Positions 19,351 through 28,261 of a stretch of 64,000 nt of DNA are shown here, one piece after another. The notes below the pieces were generated by a model. It was not told the DNA's origin. It saw only the letters and a list, made by a program, of their open reading frames with translations, and did no database searches. This DNA comes from Peterkaempfera podocarpi. GTDB lineage: Bacteria; Actinomycetota; Actinomycetes; Streptomycetales; Streptomycetaceae. The translations under genes were made by a program, and so were the position numbers. Position 1 is the stretch's first letter. The number at the start of each line of letters is the position of its first letter. The stretch is from the NCBI RefSeq assembly GCF_042466665.1, contig NZ_CP162102.1, positions 1,178,001-1,242,000 on the forward strand. The letters are read 5' to 3'.

Positions 19351-19478
19351 CCCGACACCAGCCCGGTGATCCGCGCCACGCGGCCTGCACACCCCGTGTG
19401 CAGGCCGCCCACGGCGGTCCCCGCACCGCCGAGCGGGGACCGCCGGACCCACCCCGGAAGAAGAGAAGGGCACGCCCG

Positions 19479-20402
19479 GTGACCACCACCACCGCCAGCG
19501 CCGGCCAGCGGCCAGCCACCACGCGCATGGACAGACTGCGCCGCCGCGCCGGCGACAACCTCATGGCCTACACCTTCATGGCCGCGGGTATCGCGTGCTT
19601 CGCGCTGTTCTCCTGGTATCCACTCGTCCGCGGCATCATCCTGGGTTTCCAGCAGGACAATCTGATCACTCCACCCACCTGGGTGGGGCTGGCCAACTAC
19701 CGTCATCTCTTCGCCGACCCGCTGTTCCTGACCGCCTGGAAGAACACCGCGGAGTTCACCGCCCTGGCCCTGGTCCTGGGTTATGCGGTGCCGCTGGCGA
19801 TATCCATCCTGCTCAACGAGCTGCGCCACTTCAAAAGCTATTTCCGGGTCGCCGTCTATCTTCCGGTCATGCTCCCGCCCGTGGTCGGGGTGATGCTCTG
19901 GCAGTACTTCTACGACCCCGGCAGCGGCCTGTTCAACACTCTGCTGCGCGATGCCCACCTGCCGACCTCCCAGTGGGTCCAGTCGCCGCACACCGCGATG
20001 ATCTCCCTGGTCCTCGTCTCCACCTGGGCCAACATGGGCGGGGCCACCCTGATGTACCTGGCGGCGCTGCAGTCGATCCCCGGAGAGCTGTACGAGGCCG
20101 CGGAGCTGGACGGAGCCGGCCTGTGGCGCCGGATCCGGCATGTGACCATCCCCCAGCTGCGGTTCATCATGCTCGTCATGCTGCTGCTCCAGATCATCTC
20201 CACGATGCAGGTGTTCATCGAGCCCTTCCAGCTCACCGGCTTCACCGACCCGTCCACCATCACCGTGATGACGCTGATCTACCGCTACGCCTTCGCGGTC
20301 AACAACGACTTCGGCCTCGCGGCGTCCATGAGCGTGCTGCTCTTCGTCGTCCTGGGCGTCTTCTCGGCCCTCTATCTGCGGCTCACCCGCGAGTCGGACT
20401 AG
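19479..20402 (+). CDS. Sugar ABC importer permease (MalF-like)
   Basis: 307-residue inner-membrane permease with six hydrophobic segments. The cytoplasmic EAA loop that docks the ATPase reads YEAAELDGAGLWRRIRHVTIPQL. The GTG at 19479 follows AGAAGGG. It is preceded by the binding protein (128 bases, no hairpin evident) and followed after 15 bases by the second permease. No ATPase gene is present; streptomycete importers of this kind share the multi-use ATPase MsiK. Confidence 0.88.
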   Translation: MTTTTASAGQRPATTRMDRLRRRAGDNLMAYTFMAAGIACFALFSWYPLVRGIILGFQQDNLITPPTWVGLANYRHLFADPLFLTAWKNTAEFTALALVLGYAVPLAISILLNELRHFKSYFRVAVYLPVMLPPVVGVMLWQYFYDPGSGLFNTLLRDAHLPTSQWVQSPHTAMISLVLVSTWANMGGATLMYLAALQSIPGELYEAAELDGAGLWRRIRHVTIPQLRFIMLVMLLLQIISTMQVFIEPFQLTGFTDPSTITVMTLIYRYAFAVNNDFGLAASMSVLLFVVLGVFSALYLRLTRESD

Positions 20403-20417
20403 GCAACGGACACTGCT

Positions 20418-21410
20418 ATGACTCTCCTCAGCCCTCGGCAAACCCCCACCACGGCACCCGCAGCCACTGCTTCGTCCCCCCGGAGCCGCAGCGGACGGCA
20501 GTCCCGCCGCCGGTCCGAGCCCACCCCGGCCGTCCGCAGCCTGATCTCCGACCTGGACCTGGCCCGGCCCCGCAAGCGCGCGATCTACTTCACGGTCCTC
20601 ACGCTCACCACTGTGCTGTTCGCGGCCGCGTTCCTGTTCCCGCTGTACTGGATGGCCACCGCAGCCCTGGAGACCCCCGCCCAGTTCGCCGCCGCCACGC
20701 CGACCCTGATCCCGCGCTCCGTGCACCCCGAGGCCTACAGCCAGGCGTGGAGCCAGATGGACATCGCCCACTTCTTCCTCAACACCGCCTATTACGCGGT
20801 CGGTGGATGGTTCGTCCAGATCGCCGTCGACGTGAGTTCCGCCTACGCGCTCTCCAAGCTGCGCCCCGTCTTCGGCAAGGCCGTCTTCGCCGGCATGCTC
20901 GCCAGCCTGATGCTCCCCTCGGCCGCCCTGCTGGTGCCGGCCTACCTGACCGTCGCGAACCTGCCCATCCTTCACATCAGCCTGCTCAACTCCCCCTGGG
21001 GGCTGTGGCTTCCCGGCGCGGCCAACGCATTCAACATCTACGTGCTCAAGCGGTTCTTCGACCAGATCCCGGGCGAGCTGCTCGACGCCGCCCAGATCGA
21101 CGGCGCCTCACGGCTCCAGGTACTGCTGCGCGTCGTCCTTCCGCTGTCCCGCCCGGTCCTCGCCGTGATCTCCATCTTCGCGGTCATCGGGATCTGGAAG
21201 GACTTCCTGTGGCCACTGCTCGTGCTCCAGGACCCCGACAAGCAGACCCTCGCCGTGGCCCTGCACCGCCTGTCCCTGTCCAGTTCGCAGATCCCGGTCA
21301 CCGAGATGATCGCCGGTCTGGCCATCGCGGCGGCGCCCATGATCGTGCTCTTCCTGTTCTTCCAGCGCCACATCCTCGGCGGACTGTCCGCCGGCGCCGT
21401 CAAGGGCTGA
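20418..21410 (+). CDS. Sugar ABC importer permease (MalG-like)
   Basis: 330-residue permease with a long charged N-terminal extension (about 50 residues, rich in Ser, Arg and Pro) and six hydrophobic segments. The EAA loop is LLDAAQIDGASRLQVLLRVVLPL, and the protein ends with the usual HILGGLSAGAVKG. It completes the importer with the two genes upstream; start codon ATG at 20418. A 448-base gap with G-rich and C-rich runs separates it from the glucosidase gene. Confidence 0.88.
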   Translation: MTLLSPRQTPTTAPAATASSPRSRSGRQSRRRSEPTPAVRSLISDLDLARPRKRAIYFTVLTLTTVLFAAAFLFPLYWMATAALETPAQFAAATPTLIPRSVHPEAYSQAWSQMDIAHFFLNTAYYAVGGWFVQIAVDVSSAYALSKLRPVFGKAVFAGMLASLMLPSAALLVPAYLTVANLPILHISLLNSPWGLWLPGAANAFNIYVLKRFFDQIPGELLDAAQIDGASRLQVLLRVVLPLSRPVLAVISIFAVIGIWKDFLWPLLVLQDPDKQTLAVALHRLSLSSSQIPVTEMIAGLAIAAAPMIVLFLFFQRHILGGLSAGAVKG

Positions 21411-21858
21411 GCAGCACCCCGGCCTCCGCTGCACGGACCCCTCCAGGAACACCCTCGCCGGCCGAGCAGGCCGGACGGCACCCCCATGCCCGGACCGAGG
21501 AGCCACTCGACACATCGCGTCCCGGCCGGGCGGGCGGGCGGGCGGGGGAACGATCCGGACCCTCGCCGACCGCACCAGTCCCACCGCCCCGCCCCCGCCC
21601 CCGCCCCCGCCCCCGCCGCGGACTTCACCTGCGCCCCCGCATGTGGAGAGCCCGCCACCATCAGCCTGCCCGCCGGACCGGTAAGCGCAGTCATGCAGCT
21701 TTCGGTCGACGGCAACACCGTCCGGCAGACCGCGCAACCAACCGAGTCCCAGTTCTCCAGCCGGCATCGCACGCGCCCGAACCGGTCCCGGGACCACGGC
21801 CCAGGCCCGATTCCCGGACGCCGAACGGCCGTATCACCACAGTAAGGAGCACTCCCCC
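21411..21858. other. Intergenic region with opposed G-quadruplex motifs
   Basis: 21528-21548 on the plus strand is five G-tracts separated by single C bases; 21587-21614 is five C-tracts separated by single G bases, a quadruplex motif on the minus strand. A frame from about 21624 reads DFTCAPACGEPATISLPAGP and on to VMQLSVDGNTVRQTAQ. It looks protein-like but is unassigned; it may be a gene scrap. AAGGAG at 21844 serves the glucosidase. Confidence 0.6.
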
Positions 21859-23523
21859 ATGGCACTCCGCACCGATGACAACGGGCCCGAGACAAACCGC
21901 GCGGACCCCTGGTGGCGAAGCGCCATCATCTACCAGGTGTACGTCCGCTCCTTCGCGGACGCCAACGGTGACGGTGTTGGCGACCTCGCCGGCGTCCGCG
22001 CCAAGCTCCCCTACCTCGCTGAACTCGGCGTCGACGCGCTCTGGTTCAACCCCTGGTACGCGTCCCCGATGGCCGACGCCGGGTACGACGTCGCCGACTA
22101 CCGCCAGATCGACCCTGCCTTCGGCACACTCGCCGAAGCCGAAGCGCTGATTGCCGAAGCCCACGGCCTCGGTCTGCGCATCATCGTCGATGTCGTCCCC
22201 AACCACGTCTCCGACCGGCACGTCTGGTTCCAGGAGGCTGTCGCCGCAGGTCCCGGATCCGAGGCCCGCGAACTCTTCTGGTTCCGCCCCGGCCGCGGCG
22301 AGAACGGCGAACTGCCCCCCAACGACTGGAAGTCGGAGTTCGGCGGCCCCGCCTGGACCCGGGTGGCCGACGGCGACTGGTACCTGCACCTGTTCGCCGC
22401 CGAGCAGCCGGACCTCAACTGGAACAACCCCAAGGTCCGCGAGGAGCACGAGTCCGTCCTTAGGTTCTGGTTCGACCGCGGTGTCGACGGCGTACGCATC
22501 GACTCCGCGACCATGCCCGCCAAGGACCCGCTCCTGCCGTCCTTCGCCCCCGACCACTCCCAGACTCAGCCGCCCAAGCCCCACCCGTTCGTCGACCGCG
22601 ACGAGGTCCACGACATCTACCGGGCCTGGCGCGCCGTCGCCGACAGCTACTCGGAGCCCAAGGTCCTGATCGGTGAGGTGTGGCTCGCCGACCCGGGGCG
22701 CTTCGCGGCGTACCTGCGGTCCGACGAGATGCACTCCGCGTTCAACTTCGACTACCTCAACTGCCCCTGGGACGCCGGCACGCTCCGCAGCGTCATCGAT
22801 GCGACCATCGATGCGCACGCCCCCGTCGGGGCCCCGGCCACCTGGGTGCTGTCCAACCACGACGTCACCCGTCACGTCACCCGTTACGGCCGCGCCGACA
22901 GCTCCATGGGACGCAGCCCCGCCCAGCACGGCGCACCCGCCGACCTGGAACTCGGCACCCGGCGGGCACGAGCGGCTCTGATGCTGAACCTCGCCCTCCC
23001 CGGATCCTGCTACCTCTACCAGGGCGAGGAACTCGGTCTGTGGGAGGTCAGCGACATCCCCGACCAGCTGCGCCAGGACCCGTTCTTCCACCGCAGCAAC
23101 GGTGCGGACGTCGGCCGCGACGGCTGCCGGGTGCCCCTGCCGTGGGCCGGAAGCGAGGCCCCGTTCGGCTTCAGCCCCGACCGGGCCGACGCCGATCCCT
23201 GGCTCCCCCAGCCCGCCGCGTGGGCCGGTCTCACCGCCGAGGCGCTGGACGCCGACCCGGAGTCGATCCTCAACCTGTACCGGGCGGCGCTGGCACTTCG
23301 GAGTGACGAGGCAGCTCTGCACCAGGACGACTTCGACTGGCGCTCAGCCCCTGGGGATTCCGTCCTCGACTTCCAGCGGGGCCCACACTTCCGCTGCATC
23401 GTCAACCTCTCGGACCAGCAGATCCCGCTCGACGGGGCGGAGCGAGTGCTGCTGAGCAGCGGCCCCCTCGCAGACGACGGGAAGAGCCTTCCTCCCAACA
23501 GCACCGTGTGGCTGCGCAGGTGA
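21859..23523 (+). CDS. GH13 alpha-glucosidase
   Basis: 554-residue cytoplasmic glycoside hydrolase of the oligo-1,6-glucosidase/alpha-glucosidase subfamilies. The GH13 regions are all visible: DVVPNH at 111-116, GVRIDSA with nucleophile D215, IGEVW with acid/base E273, and SNHDV with D335. There is no signal peptide. AAGGAG precedes the ATG. It lies downstream of the importer on the same strand, so imported alpha-glucan oligosaccharides would be cut to glucose here. The linkage specificity (1,3, 1,4 or 1,6) cannot be read from the motifs. A bidirectional hairpin follows at 23591-23621. Confidence 0.9.
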   Translation: MALRTDDNGPETNRADPWWRSAIIYQVYVRSFADANGDGVGDLAGVRAKLPYLAELGVDALWFNPWYASPMADAGYDVADYRQIDPAFGTLAEAEALIAEAHGLGLRIIVDVVPNHVSDRHVWFQEAVAAGPGSEARELFWFRPGRGENGELPPNDWKSEFGGPAWTRVADGDWYLHLFAAEQPDLNWNNPKVREEHESVLRFWFDRGVDGVRIDSATMPAKDPLLPSFAPDHSQTQPPKPHPFVDRDEVHDIYRAWRAVADSYSEPKVLIGEVWLADPGRFAAYLRSDEMHSAFNFDYLNCPWDAGTLRSVIDATIDAHAPVGAPATWVLSNHDVTRHVTRYGRADSSMGRSPAQHGAPADLELGTRRARAALMLNLALPGSCYLYQGEELGLWEVSDIPDQLRQDPFFHRSNGADVGRDGCRVPLPWAGSEAPFGFSPDRADADPWLPQPAAWAGLTAEALDADPESILNLYRAALALRSDEAALHQDDFDWRSAPGDSVLDFQRGPHFRCIVNLSDQQIPLDGAERVLLSSGPLADDGKSLPPNSTVWLRR

Positions 23524-23590
23524 ACTGAGCGGTGTCACAAGTCGGCGGACCCCAGGAGGAGACGAGCCGACCTGTCCGCCGGCAGGCAGT

Positions 23591-23621
23591 TGCCCCGGCC
23601 GCCCATCAGGCGGCCGGGGCA
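23591..23621. terminator. Bidirectional terminator between the glucosidase and LacI copy 2
   Basis: TGCCCCGGCCGCC (23591-23603) and its complement (23609-23621) enclose the loop CATCA, between two convergent genes. Confidence 0.85.
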
Positions 23622-23647
23622 GTCGTTCGCTGCCGGAGAGCGCCCGC

Positions 23648-24703
23648 TCAGACCTGAGCCGCAGCGGCGAGGGAGCGGAGCGGCCCGGTGCTCCCGCGGA
23701 CGACGAGTTCCGGCTCGTGCAGAAGCTCCTTCGGCGTCGGCGCCCCGCTGGCGATCTGGTTCACCAGCAGGGTGACGGCCGCGCGGGCCATGGCATCGAT
23801 GGGCTGCCGCAGGGTGGTCAGCGGGGGGTCCGTGAAGTTCATCATCGCGGAGTCGTCGAATCCGATGACCGAGATGTCGTCGGGCACGTTGAGGTTCATA
23901 CGGCGCGCCGCCCTGATAGCGCCCAGAGCGAGGATGTCGCTGCCGCAGATCAACGCGGTTGCACCCGCGGTGAGGAGTTCGGCCGCCGCCGCTTGGCCGC
24001 CCTCGAAAGAGAAGAGGGCGTGGGCCACCCTGCCACTGGTTGGCTGGCTGGACTGCGCATGCAGACGTGCGAAGGCTTCGGCTTTCCGCCGTGAGGGCGC
24101 ATGGTCGGCCGCACCGACCAACAGGCCCATGGTGCGGTGGCCGAGGGCCACCAGGTGGCTGTACGCCTGTTCCACCGCCGCTTCGTCGTCGGTGGAAACA
24201 TGCGGGAATCCATGCCGGCCGGCCAGGTTTTTGTCGGTGATTTCACTGCCGGAAAATTCTGAATAATCCACAGCCGCATTGAGAAGCACCACCGGAACCC
24301 CACGGCCGATCAACTGACCGTACTCCTCGGAGCTCAGTCCGCCGCAGAAGACGACCCCCGACACCTGCTGGTCGAGAAGCATCGTCACATATTCGGCCTC
24401 GGTGAGGCCGCCCGCAGTCCGGGTGCACAGGACCGGCGTGAACCCCAGTTGCACCAGGGCACCTCCGACCACTTCGGCAAGAGCGGGGAAGATGGGGTTC
24501 TGCAGTTCCGGGACCACCAGCCCCACCAACCTGGCCCTGACCCCTCTCAGCTGCGTCGGGCGTTCGTAGCCAAGTACATCCAGTGCAGTGAGAACGGCCT
24601 GCCTGGTGGCATCCGCCACCCCCGGCTTCTCATTGAGGACCCGGCTGACCGTTGCTTCACTGACGCCGACCTTGGTGGCAACTTCTGCAAGTCTGCGACT
24701 CAT
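23648..24703 (-). CDS. LacI-family transcriptional regulator (intact paralogue)
   Basis: 351-residue repressor with an N-terminal HTH (RRLAEVATKVGVSEATVSR, hinge NEKPGVADATRQ) and a periplasmic-binding-protein-like sensor domain (VGFDDS-type motif IGFDDSAMMNFTDPPLTTLRQP). It is very close to the frameshifted regulator at 16700-17696 and carries about 16 extra residues (EFSGSEITDKNLAGRHG) in the sensor domain. The ATG at 24703 begins the standard HTH. It faces away from the glucosidase. Two dyads lie upstream (24761-24779, 24795-24806), suggesting autoregulation. It may have taken over control of the locus if the other copy is dead. Confidence 0.9.
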   Translation of the reverse strand: MSRRLAEVATKVGVSEATVSRVLNEKPGVADATRQAVLTALDVLGYERPTQLRGVRARLVGLVVPELQNPIFPALAEVVGGALVQLGFTPVLCTRTAGGLTEAEYVTMLLDQQVSGVVFCGGLSSEEYGQLIGRGVPVVLLNAAVDYSEFSGSEITDKNLAGRHGFPHVSTDDEAAVEQAYSHLVALGHRTMGLLVGAADHAPSRRKAEAFARLHAQSSQPTSGRVAHALFSFEGGQAAAAELLTAGATALICGSDILALGAIRAARRMNLNVPDDISVIGFDDSAMMNFTDPPLTTLRQPIDAMARAAVTLLVNQIASGAPTPKELLHEPELVVRGSTGPLRSLAAAAQV

Positions 24704-24760
24704 GGTCGCACATTCTCCAAGAAAATAGTGGACTTGCATAGGCAGTCATGTTGATTTCAC

Positions 24761-24806
24761 GCAAATCCCATGCATTTGCCGACGCACAGAGGATTCTTGC
24801 GCAAGA
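24761..24806. promoter_or_regulatory. Two dyads upstream of lacI copy 2, candidate operators
   Basis: GCAAAT-N7-ATTTGC spans 24761-24779 and the perfect palindrome TCTTGCGCAAGA spans 24795-24806. The second has the TTGCGCAA core common in LacI-family operators. Both lie 58-103 bases upstream of the start codon. The remaining bases up to 25057 hold nothing I recognise. Confidence 0.55.
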
Positions 24807-25057
24807 TGTTGCGCTGCGGCGTATTGGCTTGCCCAGTCCTCGCGTTTCGCACCATTTGCGCGGCATCGGCCTGACGCGCTCGCAGTCGCGGCACACCCGC
24901 CGGAGGACCGCCGCGGCTTCCGGGGCGTGCGCCCCGGCGGGGGGTCAGGGCCCGGCGGTCTGCGGCTGCGCCGTGTGGGCGCGGGTGATCGGAAGCAATG
25001 CCGGAGGCAGGCAGCGGGGTCCGGAGACCCCGGCTGCATGCCCGCCGGGGCGGCATG

Positions 25058-25636
25058 TCAGACGATGGCAAGCCGGTCCACCAGCAGCTCCACCCTGCGC
25101 TCGGTGAACTCCGGCGGGAGCCGTCGCGCCCGGGTCAGGGTGGCCAGTCCGTGCAGGGCCGCCCAGAACGTCTCGGTGAACAGTCCCGGGTGGACGCCGT
25201 CCCCGGCGACCTCGCCGAGGCTCTCCAGCAGGGCGGCGAAGGCGTCCTTCAGCGGCTCGGGGGTGTCTTCGTGTGCGAACGCCAGGCCGCCGTCGAGCTG
25301 GAAGATGGCGTCGTAGACCGCCGGATTGCGCTCGGCGAAGTCGAGGTAGGCGCGGGCGAGGGCGGCGACCCGGGCGCGGGGGCCGTCCGCGGCGGAGGTC
25401 GCAGCCCGCAGCGCCGCGGCCAGCTCGGCAGCACCCTCGAGGGCGACGGCGCCGATGATCTCGCGCTTGCCCCGGAAATGGCTGTAGAGGACGGGCTGGC
25501 TGTATTCGATGCGCTCGGCGAGCCGGCGGGTGGTGACCGCGTCCCAGCCCTGCTGCTCGGCGAGTTCGCGGGCCGTGGCCACGATGAGGCGCTCGCGGCC
25601 CGCCCGTTCGCGCTCCTTGCGTTCCTGTACCGACAT
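25058..25636 (-). CDS. TetR-family regulator
   Basis: 192-residue repressor. The N-terminal HTH reads TTRRLAERIEYSQPVLYSHF at about 35-54. The C-terminal ligand domain, with LDFAERNPAVYDAIFQLDG and the tail FWAALHGLATLTRARRLPPE, matches the WHG-type TetR C-terminal domain. It is divergent from a DUF1772 membrane protein, and the 91-base gap holds two copies of a palindrome at 25646-25658 and 25697-25709. Almost certainly it represses itself and the divergent gene; the ligand is unknown. Confidence 0.9.
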   Translation of the reverse strand: MSVQERKERERAGRERLIVATARELAEQQGWDAVTTRRLAERIEYSQPVLYSHFRGKREIIGAVALEGAAELAAALRAATSAADGPRARVAALARAYLDFAERNPAVYDAIFQLDGGLAFAHEDTPEPLKDAFAALLESLGEVAGDGVHPGLFTETFWAALHGLATLTRARRLPPEFTERRVELLVDRLAIV

Positions 25637-25645
25637 GATTCGATC

Positions 25646-25709
25646 CTAGCACCGCTAGACAATCAAGCGGCAGCAGTATTAGCGTTGCCTCATCAGCTAG
25701 CAGCGCTAG
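25646..25709. promoter_or_regulatory. Twin TetR operators
   Basis: CTAGCACCGCTAG (25646-25658) and CTAGCAGCGCTAG (25697-25709) share CTAGC-N3-GCTAG with perfect arms. Their centres are 51 bases apart, about five helical turns, in the gap between two divergent start codons. Confidence 0.85.
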
Positions 25710-25727
25710 ATCCCTGGAGGGGTCATC

Positions 25728-26174
25728 ATGCTCAACGCACTAGAGGTGTTCACCACCGTGGTCGTCGGCCTGATGGTGGGAGTGGAGTTCTCCGTCGCCT
25801 TTGTCATCAACCCGATCTTCAACGGACTCCCCGAGGACAGTGGCCAACTCGGCCGCGCCCACGGGGGCCGGATGCTCGGTGCCGTGATGCCGTTCTGGTA
25901 CATCGGCTCGCTCGTCCTGAGCGCGGTCTGGGCCGTCGCCGGATGGCACCGCCCCGGTGCCGGCCTCGTCGTCATCGCCGGCGCGCTGCTGATCTTGAGC
26001 GTGATCATGTCGCTGCTGCTGCTCGTCCCGATCAACAACCGGGGCAAGACGTGGACCCCCGAGAACCGGCCCGAGGACTGGAAGGAGCAGATGAACCGCT
26101 GGGACCGCTACCACTACGTCCGCGTCGCCGTCATCATCGCCGCCTTCACCCTGCTGGTCACCGCCCTCGCCTGA
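25728..26174 (+). CDS. DUF1772-type membrane protein
   Basis: 148-residue protein with four hydrophobic segments (about 5-28, 55-75, 80-105, 128-147) and the family's conserved polar loop PINNRGKTWTPENRPEDW before a WDRYHYVR stretch. DUF1772 proteins include anthrone oxygenase-like enzymes, but most members have no known function. GGAGGGG precedes the ATG. Control by the divergent TetR is strongly suggested by the twin operators. Confidence 0.82.
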   Translation: MLNALEVFTTVVVGLMVGVEFSVAFVINPIFNGLPEDSGQLGRAHGGRMLGAVMPFWYIGSLVLSAVWAVAGWHRPGAGLVVIAGALLILSVIMSLLLLVPINNRGKTWTPENRPEDWKEQMNRWDRYHYVRVAVIIAAFTLLVTALA

Positions 26175-26394
26175 ACCCGCGGGCCGACACCACGCCGGCG
26201 GCGTGCAATCCCCACTCCCCGGGCGGCAGCGTGCCACCCGAATCCCGACATCCGGGAAGGCAGCTGCCGCTGAGCGCCCACACCTGCGATCCCGACAAGC
26301 CACGAGGACCGACGCGGCGGCCAATGACACCCCGTACGGCCTCGACGCATCAGCGACGCCCGCCCCGGCGAAGCTGGGACGGACGGGTCGAATC

Positions 26395-26426
26395 GAAGGG
26401 GCGCCGCATACCCACGGCGCCCCTTC
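26395..26426. terminator. Strong bidirectional hairpin terminator
   Basis: GAAGGGGCGCCG (26395-26406) and its exact complement (26415-26426) flank an 8-base loop. It lies 24 bases beyond the phosphatase stop (minus strand) and also downstream of the DUF1772 gene. Confidence 0.85.
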
Positions 26427-26450
26427 GGCGTTGTCGCAGAGCTGCCTCGG

Positions 26451-27740
26451 TCAGCGACCGGCGGTCAGCGCCTGCTGCAGGACGTCGTGGACATAGGTGT
26501 TGGCGTGCTTGCCGGTGAAGCGGTCGGCGAGCGGGCCCACTGCGGTCACCGGCACGTCCACGCCCGTGTGGCCGGACGTGGTCCAGTCGATGTAGAAGGT
26601 CTTCTCGCTGCCGCGGATGGAGAACGGACCGTCCTCGGCCGAGATGCCGGTGCCGGACTCGTCCGCGGCGTCGGCCTCCTCCACGGCCAGGCCGCCGGTC
26701 TCGTGGTCGCCGGTGACGACCAGCAGGGTGTCGGGGTGGGTCGCGACGTAGGCACGGGCCACGGCGACCGCCTTCTCCAGCTCCTGCATGGACTGGAGGA
26801 CGCGGGTGCCGTTGTTCGAGTGCGCGAACTCGTCCACACCCTCCTCCTCGACCATGAGGAAGAAGCCCTTCTTGTTCTTGTCGAGCGTGCTCAGCGCCTT
26901 GCTGGTCATGGTGGACAGGCTGACCACCGGGGCGTACACGTCGCCCTGCCCCTCGGCGCGCTGCTGGAACATCTCCTCGTTGGCGAACAGTCCCAGGAGC
27001 TTGCCGCCCTTGGCGCGGTCGAGCTGGTCGGCGTTGGAGACATAGGTGTAGCCGGACTTCTTGGCCTGCTCCACCAGGTTGCCCTTGGTGCCCTTGCTCG
27101 CCTCGGACGGGTCCTCTGCGGGCTGGTCCTTGAAGGCGCCGGCACTGCCCGCGGGCAGCCACCAGTCCTCGCCGCCACCCAGGATCACATCGGCCTTGCT
27201 GACCTGAATGTACTGACGTGCGATCTCGTCCTGAGCCGACCGGTTCGCGGTGTTGGCGAAGAAGGCGGCCGGGGACGCGTCGGTGACCTGCGCAGTGGTC
27301 ACCAGGCCGGTGGCCTTGCCAGCAGCCTTGGCCTGCTGGCCGAGGGTGGCCAGCGGGTTGCCGTCCACGTCGACACTGATCGCGCCGTTGTAGGTCTTCT
27401 CACCCGTTGCCCAGGCGGTCGCCGCAGCGGCGGAGTCGGTGATCACGGCCTTGGGGTCGTCCGGGTCGGTGGTCAGCTGGCCGGACACCGGGAGCTTGTC
27501 CATCGCCAACTGCCCCTGAAGGCCGGCCAGATGCAGGCGCGCAGCCTGACGGGCCGCAGCGCCCATGCCGTCGCCGTTGATGAAGATGACGTTCTTGGCA
27601 ACCGGCGCCTTGCCCGCTCCATGGGAGTCCGAAGCCGACGCACCAAGTGTCGGGTTGACCACCATCGTCACTACCGCAGCGGCAGCCGCGGCAGCCGCCG
27701 GCGCCGCCAGGCGGCGGGCCTTGTTCACGCGCTGGGACAC
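26451..27740 (-). CDS. Secreted alkaline phosphatase (PhoA superfamily)
   Basis: 429-residue exported phosphomonoesterase. There is an N-terminal signal segment to about residue 36, then metal ligand D57 (INGDGMG), the catalytic serine S103 in TDSAAAATAW and the zinc motif GDHETGGL. A GTG at 27740 was preferred over an ATG at 27752 because GGAGG sits at the proper distance before the GTG. No clear tandem PHO-box heptamers (GTTCACC type) were seen upstream, so PhoP control is unproven. Function: release of phosphate from organic phosphates outside the cell. Confidence 0.88.
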   Translation of the reverse strand: MSQRVNKARRLAAPAAAAAAAAVVTMVVNPTLGASASDSHGAGKAPVAKNVIFINGDGMGAAARQAARLHLAGLQGQLAMDKLPVSGQLTTDPDDPKAVITDSAAAATAWATGEKTYNGAISVDVDGNPLATLGQQAKAAGKATGLVTTAQVTDASPAAFFANTANRSAQDEIARQYIQVSKADVILGGGEDWWLPAGSAGAFKDQPAEDPSEASKGTKGNLVEQAKKSGYTYVSNADQLDRAKGGKLLGLFANEEMFQQRAEGQGDVYAPVVSLSTMTSKALSTLDKNKKGFFLMVEEEGVDEFAHSNNGTRVLQSMQELEKAVAVARAYVATHPDTLLVVTGDHETGGLAVEEADAADESGTGISAEDGPFSIRGSEKTFYIDWTTSGHTGVDVPVTAVGPLADRFTGKHANTYVHDVLQQALTAGR

Positions 27741-27752
27741 GAGGTCCTCCAT

Positions 27753-28261
27753 AGTTCAGTCTTTGCTGTTCTCAGGGCAAAGCTTTACTTTGTCCGGCGC
27801 GAGACTTTAGGAGCCCTAAAAGGATTATTGACGAAGAGCAGATGATCGGCAGCCGACGGAAGCACCCATCCTGGATGAACAAGGCCCGGGGGCGACCGGT
27901 CCAGGCGCTCAGCGTCCGACGAGGGCGGTGCAACCGAGAACGCGGTGCGGTCCACAGAGGAGTCGACGAGTCCGACGATGACGTCGGTCAGCCGGTCCTC
28001 TCGTCGAGTACGTCAAGCGCGCGTTGGTCGGCACGACCGACGGCCGGATGAACCTGATCAACGAACCGCAAGACCCTCGGTTGGTAAGCGTTGGGCAGCA
28101 TCTCAGCGGACCGGTGGGGTCGGTCCGACTCCATGACCGGCATACCTTGCCCCGACTGACCGCCGGTCACCGCACCACGCTGGCCGATCTGGCATGGATC
28201 TGGCACCACTCTCGCGATTTGGATTGCCCACCCGTGAGTCACCGCATGGAAGGATGATGAC
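27753..28261. other. Intergenic region, no gene recognised
   Basis: A locally AT-richer promoter-like stretch (27760-27830) lies upstream of the phosphatase. The rest has frames of up to 77 codons in both directions with no recognisable protein features. Confidence 0.45.

Noticed and set aside
26451..27840. PHO boxes in front of the alkaline phosphatase
   Set aside because: No pair of GTTCACC-like heptamers at 11-bp spacing was visible upstream of the chosen start.
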